Origin: CAYLTX01 sp046545675
Lineage (GTDB): Bacteria; Myxococcota_A; Bradymonadia; Bradymonadales; Bradymonadaceae
NCBI GenBank assembly: GCA_046545675.1
Contig: JBKGZI010000399.1
Coordinates: 1 to 5,461 of the forward strand
Direction of reading: 5' to 3'
DNA length: 5,461 bases
This document shows, one piece after another, positions 1 through 5,461 of the stretch (position 1 is the stretch's first letter; each line of letters opens with the position of its first letter). Made by a program: the position numbers and the translations under genes. The notes under the pieces are model-generated. The model ran no database searches and was not told the DNA's origin. It saw nothing but the letters and a program-made list of their open reading frames with translations.

Positions 1-8
1 GCAAATAG

Positions 9-44
9 TAGCGCCCCGAGCCAATCACATGGCTCGGGGCGCTA
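9..44 (-). terminator. Perfect 14-bp hairpin downstream of hflX, probable terminator
   Basis: Bases 9-22 and 31-44 are perfect reverse complements (arm TAGCGCCCCGAGCC) around an 8-base loop AATCACAT. The hairpin lies about 60 bases past the hflX stop codon, where a transcript end is expected. The stem is very GC-rich, but neither side has a proper run of T: the minus-strand exit reads CTATTTGC and the plus-strand exit AATACGTA. It is therefore not a textbook intrinsic terminator. It could act in both directions, stabilise the 3' end against exonucleases, or be a dispersed palindromic repeat. Confidence 0.5.
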
Positions 45-102
45 AATACGTACCAATCGGGCCGCCTTTTTTGCGTGTTGGATTGTCGCTGAACTCGAGG
101 CT

Positions 103-1698
103 CTATTGGCTGTAGGCTTCGGCGCGGCGCTGTCGGAAGACACGCTGCTCGATCTCGGCGATGAGCGGCTCGGCCGTCTCCAGGTCCAGAGCGGTGATCG
201 GGATCGCCTCGAAGCGTCGGCACAGCGCGTCGGCGATGTCGTCGTCGACCAGGTCGATCTTATTGAAGACCAACAACTGCTCTTTATGGTCGAGGCCGAT
301 CTCGGCCAAGATTCGGTTGACCGCCTCCATGCGCTCCTCGAAATTCTCGTTGGAGATGTCGACCAGGTGCACGAGCAGGTCGGCCTCGTCGAGCTCCTCG
401 AGGGTGGCCTTGAAGGCCGATACCAGCTCGTCGGGCAGCTCGTGGATGAACCCGACCGTGTCGGTCAGGATGATCTCGCGGCTTCCCGGATAGCGCAGCC
501 GACGTGTGGTCGGCCGCAGGGTGGCGAAGAGTTGGTCTTCGCTGAGCACCTTCGACTTGGTCAGGCCGTTGAGCAGCGTGGACTTGCCGGCGTTGGTATA
601 GCCGACGACGCTGACGATCGGGATATCGCTCTGCACGCGGCGCTTGCGGCGAATTTCGCGCTGCTGGCTGATCTTTTCGATCTCCTGCTCCAGCTCGCGG
701 ATCTTGTCGTGGGCGCGGCGTCGGTTGATCTCCAGCTTGGTCTCACCCGGGCCTCGCCCGCCGATGCCGCCGGCCAGCCGGCTCATGCCGGTGTTCTTGG
801 AGTGCAGCCTGGGCAGGTTGTATTTGAGCTGGGCGAGCTCGACCTGGACCTTACCGTCGCGCGACTTGGCGCGCTGGGCGAAGATATCCAAGATCAGCTG
901 GGTGCGGTCAATGACCTTGAGCTCGGTCTCGTCGGTGATCGCGCGCAATTGGCCGGGGCTCAAGTCCTGGGCGAAGATCACCAGATCACAATCGAGCTGC
1001 AGGGCGCGCAGCGTGATCTCCTCGATCTTGCCCCGACCGACCGCATATTTGGGGTGCAGGCGCGTTCGCCGCTGGACGATCGTGTCGACGATCTCCACCC
1101 CGGCGGTGCGCGACAGCTCGAGCAACTCGGCGAGTTCGGTCTCCTCGTCGCGGCCTTCCGGCGTGGCGACGTAGACCAGCAGCGCCGGGTCGTCGGTGGT
1201 CGTGATCAGGGCGTCGGCTTTGCGCTGGAACTCGCTCTCGAGCTCGCTGATGAATTGCTCGAAGTCGAAGAAGCAATCGTAGGGACGCTCCTCGGAGTGG
1301 ATCTCCCAGATCTGATCGTCGGGGTTCTCCGGCAGCAGGTGTGCCCAGCGCGTCGCGCCGGCCTGGCCCTGCGGACCCACCGAGATGGTCATGACCATGT
1401 CGAGCTGCAGCTTAGAGAGGTCCGTCAGGTCGTCGCGGGTCAGCTCGACCTTATTGCCGTCGCCGTGCAGGCTGGTGCGGATCAGCCGGATGCCACGAAA
1501 ACGGTCCTGGGCGGCACGCTGGCGGCCGATATCGGGCAGGTAGACACGCTCGGCGTCGCCGACCATCACCCATTCGACCTTACCGGAGCGGTCCACCAGC
1601 ACGGCGACCACGCGGTTGAGCTCGTCGGAGATCTCGGTCAGCCGGTCGGCAAATTCCTGGGTGACGGGCGCCGCAGAGTTGACACGGCGTCGGTACAA
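103..1698 (-). CDS. hflX: GTPase HflX, ribosome-associated, long form with N-terminal extension
   Basis: HflX is a translational GTPase-superfamily protein that binds the 50S subunit and, in E. coli, splits stalled ribosomes during heat stress. Numbering from the TTG at 1698 (531 residues): an N-terminal extension of about 170 residues; the HflX domain from about 173 (LVYVATPEG) with the glycine-rich segment AGGIGGRGPGETKLE at 309-323; a helical linker at about 324-356; then the G domain. G1 is GYTNAGKS at 366-373, switch I is ATLRPTTRR at 392-400, G3 is DTVGF at 413-417, G4 is NKID at 479-482 and G5 a weak ITAL at 501-504. The protein ends soon after G5, so the C-terminal domain of the 426-residue E. 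coli protein is absent. The first usual start codon in frame is the TTG at 1698, but coding-like sequence continues upstream to about 1764 (553 residues), which is probably the true N-terminus. The upstream gene on the same strand is 210 bases away, with repeats between. Confidence 0.95.
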   Translation of the reverse strand: MYRRRVNSAAPVTQEFADRLTEISDELNRVVAVLVDRSGKVEWVMVGDAERVYLPDIGRQRAAQDRFRGIRLIRTSLHGDGNKVELTRDDLTDLSKLQLDMVMTISVGPQGQAGATRWAHLLPENPDDQIWEIHSEERPYDCFFDFEQFISELESEFQRKADALITTTDDPALLVYVATPEGRDEETELAELLELSRTAGVEIVDTIVQRRTRLHPKYAVGRGKIEEITLRALQLDCDLVIFAQDLSPGQLRAITDETELKVIDRTQLILDIFAQRAKSRDGKVQVELAQLKYNLPRLHSKNTGMSRLAGGIGGRGPGETKLEINRRRAHDKIRELEQEIEKISQQREIRRKRRVQSDIPIVSVVGYTNAGKSTLLNGLTKSKVLSEDQLFATLRPTTRRLRYPGSREIILTDTVGFIHELPDELVSAFKATLEELDEADLLVHLVDISNENFEERMEAVNRILAEIGLDHKEQLLVFNKIDLVDDDIADALCRRFEAIPITALDLETAEPLIAEIEQRVFRQRRAEAYSQ

Positions 1699-1764
1699 TT
1701 TCTCGAGCGCTCTCTTCTCGCTCGTCTTGAGGCCACTAAGGTCTCCGTGAACACTACGTCCGAT
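1699..1764 (-). other. Probable missing N-terminal codons of hflX with an ATC start and good SD
   Basis: The hflX frame stays open upstream of the TTG at 1698 until the stop at 1788-1786. It contains no ATG, GTG or TTG in that stretch. The 18 residues GLKTSEKRALEKLYRRRV read across 1698 without a break and resemble the start of long deltaproteobacterial HflX proteins as I recall them. A GGAG (minus strand, 1774-1771) lies six bases before an in-frame ATC at 1764-1762, the ideal spacing for initiation. Starting there gives 553 residues. Alternatives are an unremarked sequencing error in the start codon, or real initiation at the TTG, which has only a loose purine stretch about 12 bases upstream. 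Confidence 0.5.
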
Positions 1765-1855
1765 TTTTGACTCCGTTTTTGTCGGTTATTGTGGCTTGTG
1801 TGCCAATTCGATAACGTCCGGTTAGGCGCCAGTATTTCGCCGGATCGGGCGTGTG

Positions 1856-1889
1856 CTTGGTTCTTGGTTCTTGGTTCTTGGTTCTTGGT
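1856..1889. repeat. Tandem heptamer array CTTGGTT, about 4.9 copies
   Basis: Four perfect copies of CTTGGTT run from 1856 to 1883, followed by CTTGGT to 1889. The minus-strand unit is AACCAAG. The array lies in the gap between the unknown gene and hflX, about 90 bases upstream of the probable hflX start. A perfect 7-base period is prone to slippage, so copy number probably varies between strains. The short open frames across it (repeating Lys-Asn-Gln-Glu-Pro-Arg-Thr) are by-products of the repeat. Confidence 0.9.
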
Positions 1890-1911
1890 AGTTGAGTGCC
1901 GTTGCCTGTCC

Positions 1912-1975
1912 CCAAACCCCAAGCCCGTCGTTCAAGCCCCAAGCCCCAAGCCCGCAGTACCCCAAGCCCCAAGCC
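1912..1975. repeat. Degenerate heptamer array CCAAGCC, seven units
   Basis: Units of CCAAGCC (minus strand GGCTTGG) start at 1912 (CCAAACC), 1919, 1932 (TCAAGCC), 1939, 1946, 1962 and 1969. They are broken by a 6-base spacer (CGTCGT) and a 9-base spacer (CGCAGTACC). On the minus strand the array begins inside the stop codon of the upstream gene (TAG at 1977-1975) and fills its 3' flank. It shares the CCAAG core with the array at 1856-1889 but in the opposite orientation, so the two arrays could pair in the transcript over 5 of every 7 bases. Confidence 0.85.
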
Positions 1976-3195
1976 TATTTCTTCGTCTCCGGCTTCAGGA
2001 AGGCGCGGCCGTCCTTGATGACCACCTTGAAGTCGACGTTGCGCGCGCCCTTCTTCTTCTGGATCTGAGTGCGCTGGCGGTCCATGGTTTTTTTGAAACT
2101 ATTATAATTCAGCCCGCTCGTATCCTCGTTGCAGCGGCGTTTGGCTTCGACCAGGCTGTTGTAGATCTTGCGCGAATGCTCGTCGGAAAAGCCGCCCTTC
2201 TTGGACGAACCGGCATGCTGGGAAGAACCAGTGTCGCGGCGGATCACCCGGTTCGAGCCGCTGCCGCGCTTGCCTCGGTCGGTATTGGAGCCTCTGGCGG
2301 GCTTGTTGCGGTCACGGGACACCGTTCGGCCCTCTTTTTGTTCGCGCTCGATGCGCTCCTTGGCGCGGCGAAGCTGGCGCAGCTTGGAGATGTCGGCGCC
2401 TCGGCTGGGCGCTGAGGGGTTTTCGGGGCGAGCCTTCTGGGTGGGGCCTTCGGCGCTTCGCTCGAAGGGATTGTTGCCGCCGCCGGGGGCCGGCGGGCTC
2501 GCTGCGTCGCCGCCGGTTCCGCGGTTGGACAGCCCGAGCTTGGCCTGGAGTTCGGCCAGGCGTTTTTGTTTGACGTCTTCGTCGACCTTGGGACGCTCCC
2601 AGCCGCCGCTCTGCGCAGCGGGGCGCTCTTTGGCGGGCTGCTCGTTGGCGGGTTTTCGGGGTTCGGAATGGGCGTCCTCGGGAAATTCTCCGCGCTTCAT
2701 CTTGGCGGTGCCCACGTATTTTTCGAACTCGCCTCGCTCCTCCATTTGCTGGAGCTCGTCTTCGAGACTCGCCAGATCCACCTTCTCGAGGTCGAGGTCG
2801 TCGATCTCGATGGCGCCGTCGTCCGCCCGGCCGCTGGCCTCCGGCTGTTGCTTCTCTTTGGCGTCCTGGCGCCTCTTACGTGCCTTGGCACGTGCGACAT
2901 CGCGGTGGTAAGTCCCTTCCTCGATCTGGCGCTCGGTGCGGTCCCAATAGGATTTATAGCTATTGAATCGCTGGACCATGCTGCGAAAACGGAACTTCAG
3001 CGAGGTCTTGAGCTTCGGGAGCTGTTCTAACTCCCGATACAGACGAACCACCTGTCGGCGCTCGTTTCTCGGCGGACGTTGTTCCACGCCGATGAAATAC
3101 TGCTCGTACATGCGGTACAAGCGGTCTAGCCTCTTTTCAAATTCGCTGATCTTGGAATCGATCTGCGAAGGCGATATTTCCTGCTTCGGAGTCAT
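1975..3195 (-). CDS. Unknown-function protein, MXAN_5187 C-terminal domain-like
   Basis: The 406-residue protein has no signal peptide or membrane segment and is probably cytoplasmic. Residues 10-107 are helical, charged and probably coiled-coil (LYRMYEQYFIGVEQRPP, then KFRFRSMVQRFNSYKSYW, then a very basic ARAKARKRRQ). An acidic helical stretch follows at about 128-158. Residues about 165-335 are low-complexity and disordered, rich in Pro, Gly, Ser, Arg and Glu, interrupted by short helices at 203-220 and 269-288. The compact tail, about 338-402, includes RKIYNSLVEAKRRCNEDTSG and ends VDFKVVIKDGRAFLKP. Head and tail resemble the myxobacterial MXAN_5187 family as I recall it; its function is unknown. 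No catalytic motif is visible. The ATG at 3195 is chosen because AGAGG lies seven bases upstream; the GTG at 3222 would add nine residues that include the ribosome binding site. hflX follows on the same strand after 210 bases of repeat-bearing DNA, so cotranscription is uncertain. Confidence 0.75.
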   Translation of the reverse strand: MTPKQEISPSQIDSKISEFEKRLDRLYRMYEQYFIGVEQRPPRNERRQVVRLYRELEQLPKLKTSLKFRFRSMVQRFNSYKSYWDRTERQIEEGTYHRDVARAKARKRRQDAKEKQQPEASGRADDGAIEIDDLDLEKVDLASLEDELQQMEERGEFEKYVGTAKMKRGEFPEDAHSEPRKPANEQPAKERPAAQSGGWERPKVDEDVKQKRLAELQAKLGLSNRGTGGDAASPPAPGGGNNPFERSAEGPTQKARPENPSAPSRGADISKLRQLRRAKERIEREQKEGRTVSRDRNKPARGSNTDRGKRGSGSNRVIRRDTGSSQHAGSSKKGGFSDEHSRKIYNSLVEAKRRCNEDTSGLNYNSFKKTMDRQRTQIQKKKGARNVDFKVVIKDGRAFLKPETKK

Positions 3196-3202
3196 CTGGA
3201 GA

Positions 3203-3208
3203 CCCTCT
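3203..3208 (-). promoter_or_regulatory. Ribosome binding site deciding the ATG start at 3195
   Basis: On the minus strand AGAGGG ends seven bases before the ATG at 3195-3193. This favours that ATG over the in-frame GTG at 3222-3220, which has no comparable purine run in front of it. Confidence 0.6.
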
Positions 3209-3215
3209 TGGCAAA

Positions 3216-3231
3216 TGCACACGTCGGTGCA
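3216..3231. promoter_or_regulatory. Small inverted repeat TGCAC-N6-GTGCA, possible operator
   Basis: TGCAC (3216-3220) and GTGCA (3227-3231) are perfect inverted arms around ACGTCG. They lie between two divergent transcription units, in the predicted 5' leader of the minus-strand gene. The size suits a dimeric helix-turn-helix regulator, but five-base arms are easily found by chance. Confidence 0.25.
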
Positions 3232-3261
3232 ACGATCGAACCATCTGTCGCACTACGAATT

Positions 3262-3290
3262 AATTTACCAGCCCGATCCCGCTTTTCCAA
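3262..3290 (-). promoter_or_regulatory. Candidate sigma-70-type promoter for the unknown gene
   Basis: Reading the minus strand, TTGGAA (3290-3285) is separated by exactly 17 bases from TAAATT (3267-3262). Each box matches 4 of 6 bases of the TTGACA/TATAAT consensus. This would start transcription near 3255, giving a leader of about 60 bases before the ATG at 3195. The AT-rich patch at 3258-3267 is the only one in the divergent gap. I could not find an equally good plus-strand promoter for the transporter operon. Confidence 0.35.
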
Positions 3291-3310
3291 ACATCACCGA
3301 GCCGTGCAAT

Positions 3311-4330
3311 ATGAAATTTACGGTTTTTCGAGACTCTAACCATTCCAGTGGGCTGTTGATCGCGGTCCTGATGGCGCTGCTGGTCGCAATTGCGGGTATA
3401 GGGGGCTGCGATCGTGGGGGTGAAACTGCGAGTGAGGCCGCGCCCACCGATCGCGACAAGTCTACTGAGGCTCGGGGGGCCGACGCTTCAGCCCAGACGG
3501 GCGTCTCACCGACGCCGCGGCTGGTCGTCAGCGACGATCTCCCCGATCGCCCGGAGCGGATCGTGTCGCTCGCCCCCAATATCACCGAGATACTCTTTGC
3601 CCTGGGGGCCGGCGAGCGCGTGGTGGCGGTGACCCGCTTCTGCGATTATCCCTCCGAGGCGAGCGAGCTGCCCAAGGTCGGCGGCATGGTCGACACCGAT
3701 TTGGAGGCGATCTTGTCGGAGCGGCCCGATCTGGTCGTCGGCGTGACCTCCGGCGGCGACGCCGAGGTCGCCGCCAAGCTCGCCAAAGCCGGCGTCGCCC
3801 ACGCCTTCGTGCGCATGGACAACCTCGCAGAGACCTACGAGGGCATCCGGACGATCGGCGAGTTGGCCGACGAAGACGAGCGCGCCGACGCCGTCGTCGC
3901 CGAGATGAAAGAGCGTATCGACGCGTCGGCAGACGACGGCGCAGACGACGCCGATCGGCCCACCGTGCTGATGTTCTACGGCCGCGACCCGCTGATCGCC
4001 GCCGGCCCGGACACCTTCGGCCACGAGCTCATCGAGCTCGCCGGCGGCCAGAACCTCCTCGCCGACGCCGAAACCTCCTACCCCAATCTCGACGTCGAGA
4101 AGATCATCAGCCTCAACCCCCAGCGGATCATCGACGCCTCGGAGGCCGCGAAAGACGACCCGGTCGACTTCTGGGGCCAATACGAGACCATCGACGCGGT
4201 CGCCGCCGGCCACGTCTACCCGCTTCGCGACCCCGTCGTCCTGCGCCCCGCGCCCCGGCTGGCCGAGGGCCTCGCCAAGATTCGCACAGCCGTCGAGGGC
4301 AAAAAGCAGGGCTTGAGGCTCGAGGAGTGA
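3311..4330 (+). CDS. ABC importer substrate-binding lipoprotein, BtuF/cobalamin-type (helical-backbone family)
   Basis: A periplasmic receptor expected to capture cobalamin or another metal chelate and deliver it to the permease encoded next. It has 339 residues. Residues 14-32 form a hydrophobic signal peptide ending in the lipobox I-G-G-C, with Cys33 as lipidation site. Residues 34-69 are a charged, low-complexity linker. The binding-protein domain (PF01497 type) starts at about 83 with RIVSLAPNITEILFALGAGE, continues with VTRFCDYPSEASELPKVGG (107-125) and has the second-lobe signature YGRDPLIAAGPDTFGHELIE followed by LAGGQNLLAD. The FCDYP stretch is typical of BtuF-like proteins, but heme or siderophore binding cannot be excluded. 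Asp34 at position +2 would retain the lipoprotein in the inner membrane under enterobacterial rules. The ATG at 3311 is the only reasonable start; its Shine-Dalgarno is weak (CGAG nine bases upstream). The last six residues (GLRLEE) are encoded by a heptamer repeat. The gene is translationally close-coupled to the permease gene. Confidence 0.88.
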   Translation: MKFTVFRDSNHSSGLLIAVLMALLVAIAGIGGCDRGGETASEAAPTDRDKSTEARGADASAQTGVSPTPRLVVSDDLPDRPERIVSLAPNITEILFALGAGERVVAVTRFCDYPSEASELPKVGGMVDTDLEAILSERPDLVVGVTSGGDAEVAAKLAKAGVAHAFVRMDNLAETYEGIRTIGELADEDERADAVVAEMKERIDASADDGADDADRPTVLMFYGRDPLIAAGPDTFGHELIELAGGQNLLADAETSYPNLDVEKIISLNPQRIIDASEAAKDDPVDFWGQYETIDAVAAGHVYPLRDPVVLRPAPRLAEGLAKIRTAVEGKKQGLRLEE

Positions 4331-4340
4331 GGCTTGAGGC
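4310..4340 (+). repeat. Heptamer repeat spanning the stop/SD/start junction of the transporter genes
   Basis: Four 7-base units lie end to end: GGCTTGA (4310), GGCTCGA (4317), GGAGTGA (4324) and GGCTTGA (4331), then GGC to 4340. The third unit carries both the Shine-Dalgarno GGAG and the stop codon TGA of the binding-protein gene. The fourth carries the TTG start of the permease gene. The units closely match the GGCTTGG repeats at 1912-1975. Confidence 0.8.
4322..4327 (+). promoter_or_regulatory. Ribosome binding site for the permease TTG start
   Basis: GAGGAG at 4322-4327 lies six bases before the TTG at 4334, overlapping the end of the binding-protein gene. It is the best Shine-Dalgarno in the window. 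It decides the TTG start, since no other usual start codon occurs early in the permease frame. Confidence 0.75.
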
Positions 4341-5380
4341 AAACTTCAAAACCACTCAGCGCCACTCGCCTGGTCGCCACGATCGCCGTCTCGGCGATCG
4401 CCGCCGCCGGCTGCGCGGCGGTCGCGCTGGCCTACGGCAGCTCCGGGTGGGGCGGCTGGGATGTGGTGTGGGGCGTGATGAGCTGGTCACTCGACGCCAC
4501 TCAGCAGGCGATCGTGGTGCAGGCGCGGCTGCCGCGGGTGATCTTCGCAGGCATCGTGGGCGCGGCGCTGGCCACCAGCGGCGCGGTCTTCCAGACGGTG
4601 CTCAGAAACCCGCTCGCCGACCCGTATATCCTGGGGATTTCCGGCGGCGCGGCGCTGGGCGGCACGATCCTGCTGACCGTGGGCAACTTCCTGGTCGGCT
4701 CGGTGGTCATCGGGGTGCCCATCGCCGCCTTCGTCGGGGCGGTGGGGGCGCTGGGGCTGATCTTCGCGGTCGAGCGCTGGACACCGCCGGGCCGCGGCGC
4801 CAATTACGTGCTGCTCTTGACCGGCGTGGTCTTCAACGCCTTCGCCAGCGCGATCATCATGTTCCTCAAGAGCATCGTGTCGGCCCAAAAGGCCCAGGAG
4901 CTGCTCTTCTACCTGATGGGCTCGCTGTCGGTCGAAGGCACCGACCCGGCGACCCTCGTGGCCAGCGCGGTGGTTGTATTTGCCTGTGTGCTGGGGCTGA
5001 TCTGGTTCGCTCGCGACCTCAACGCGCTCAGCCTCGGCGACGACGAGGCCGCCGCTCTGGGCGTGCCGGTGGCCCAGGTGCGCCGCTGGACGGTGCTCAT
5101 CTCGTCGGTGGCGGTCGCCATCGCCGTGGCCTTCAGCGGGCTGATCGGCTTTGTGGGGCTGGTCGTCCCCCACGGCATTCGGCTCGTGGTCGGCCCCGAC
5201 CACCGCGTGCTCCTGCCGACCTGCGCCATCGGCGGCGCGGCGTTTCTGATCGTCTCCGATCTGGCCGCCCGCAGCGCCTTTGGCGTGTTCTCGACCACGC
5301 TGCCGGTCGGCGTGATTACGGCAGCGATCGGCGCGCCGCTATTCGTCTTCTTTTTGTGGAGATCGATGAAGGTGCGGTAG
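4334..5380 (+). CDS. ABC importer permease, FecCD/BtuC family
   Basis: An inner-membrane permease of a type II importer, normally a homodimer with about ten transmembrane helices per subunit, here for cobalamin or a related metal chelate. The 348 residues match the usual family length. After the first helix (about 13-34) comes the family signature RLPRVIFAGIVGAALATSGA (65-84) running on to RNPLADPYILGISGG (91-105). LLLTGVVFNAF (160-170) and LLFYLMGSLS (190-199) follow. SLGDDEAAALGV (233-244) is the cytoplasmic coupling segment that contacts the ATPase. FSGLIGFVGLVVPHGIRLV (267-285) and TLPVGVITAAIGAPLFVFFL near the end are also typical. The start is TTG at 4334, preceded by GAGGAG six bases upstream. 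It begins three bases after the binding-protein stop, so translation is probably coupled. No nucleotide-binding subunit is present in the window; it may be encoded next, beyond base 5461. Confidence 0.92.
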   Translation: MRQTSKPLSATRLVATIAVSAIAAAGCAAVALAYGSSGWGGWDVVWGVMSWSLDATQQAIVVQARLPRVIFAGIVGAALATSGAVFQTVLRNPLADPYILGISGGAALGGTILLTVGNFLVGSVVIGVPIAAFVGAVGALGLIFAVERWTPPGRGANYVLLLTGVVFNAFASAIIMFLKSIVSAQKAQELLFYLMGSLSVEGTDPATLVASAVVVFACVLGLIWFARDLNALSLGDDEAAALGVPVAQVRRWTVLISSVAVAIAVAFSGLIGFVGLVVPHGIRLVVGPDHRVLLPTCAIGGAAFLIVSDLAARSAFGVFSTTLPVGVITAAIGAPLFVFFLWRSMKVR

Positions 5381-5407
5381 GCTTAGATGCCCGTGAGGCG
5401 AGACCTC

Positions 5408-5437
5408 CCTCCCCGAGCGTTTTTCAGCTTGGGGAGG
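5408..5437 (+). terminator. Strong hairpin after the permease gene, terminator or intercistronic stem-loop
   Basis: CCTCCCCGAGC (5408-5418) pairs with GCTTGGGGAGG (5427-5437) over 11 bp with one G-U pair, around loop GTTTTTCA. It starts 27 bases after the permease stop. It is followed by ATCAAGG rather than a T run, so intrinsic termination is doubtful. It might limit read-through into, or stabilise the message before, a following ATPase gene. An alternative outer pairing (GAGGC 5395-5399 with GCCTC 5450-5454) is also possible. The rest of 5381-5461 shows no gene start I can support. Confidence 0.4.
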
Positions 5438-5461
5438 ATCAAGGTGGGGGCCTCTCCTAGA

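Noticed and set aside
106..1770. Full-length open frame on the plus strand antisense to hflX (554 codons)
   Set aside because: It mirrors hflX in a GC-rich genome where antisense frames often stay open. Its translation is low in family-like motifs, while the minus strand carries unmistakable HflX motifs.
1801..1806. TTGGCA on the minus strand as a -35 box for hflX
   Set aside because: No reasonable -10 box lies 16-18 bases downstream (the best is ACAAAA), so I could not support a promoter.
1638..1972. Two overlapping short minus-strand open frames with repeating KNQEPRT peptides
   Set aside because: They arise from translating the heptamer arrays in different frames. There is no supporting start context, and they overlap the hflX 5' end.
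1856..1975. CRISPR-like array
   Set aside because: The repeats are 7 bases with almost no spacers and no nearby cas genes. They are simple tandem repeats.
3208..3236. TTGGCA-N17-AACGAT as a plus-strand promoter for the transporter operon
   Set aside because: The -10 box matches only 3 of 6 consensus bases, and the -35 box overlaps the other gene's ribosome binding site. Too weak to list.
2963..3310. Upstream extension of the binding-protein frame to an ATG at 2963
   Set aside because: It would overlap the divergent unknown gene and place more than 100 residues before a clear lipoprotein signal peptide that starts at 3311.
4327..5460. Long Arg/Gly-rich plus-strand frame overlapping the permease
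   Set aside because: It is a frame-shifted shadow of the permease gene. Its biased composition is typical of an out-of-frame reading in GC-rich DNA.

Overview
The window is GC-rich bacterial chromosome with four complete protein genes in two divergent pairs. The high GC, the unknown-function gene that resembles the myxobacterial MXAN_5187 family, and the long N-terminally extended HflX all suggest a deltaproteobacterial lineage (Myxococcota or Bradymonadales type). This placement rests on recalled family resemblance, not on a search.

Left half, minus strand: a gene of unknown function (1975-3195; helical basic head, long disordered middle, small conserved tail domain) lies upstream of hflX (103-1698, coding probably from about 1764), a ribosome-associated GTPase. 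The 210-base gap between them holds two arrays of 7-base tandem repeats in opposite orientation. A perfect 14-bp hairpin at 9-44 follows hflX.

Right half, plus strand: a lipoprotein substrate-binding protein of the BtuF/helical-backbone type (3311-4330) and a FecCD/BtuC-type membrane permease (4334-5380), three bases apart and clearly one operon. Together they are two of the three parts of an ABC importer for cobalamin or another metal chelate (heme, siderophore). The ATPase is not in the window and may follow beyond base 5461. A strong hairpin lies just after the permease. The 115 bases between the divergent pairs hold a plausible minus-strand promoter and a small inverted repeat. No cobalamin riboswitch is recognisable.

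The genes themselves are ordinary. The most unusual signals are small: (1) a heptamer repeat that supplies the stop codon, ribosome binding site and TTG start at the substrate-binding protein/permease junction; (2) related GGCTTGR heptamers directly after the stop codon of the unknown gene, with a GGCTT match also after the permease stop; (3) an hflX reading frame whose family-like N-terminus extends upstream of any ATG/GTG/TTG, with a well-placed Shine-Dalgarno in front of an ATC codon. I saw no new defence, mobile or RNA system.
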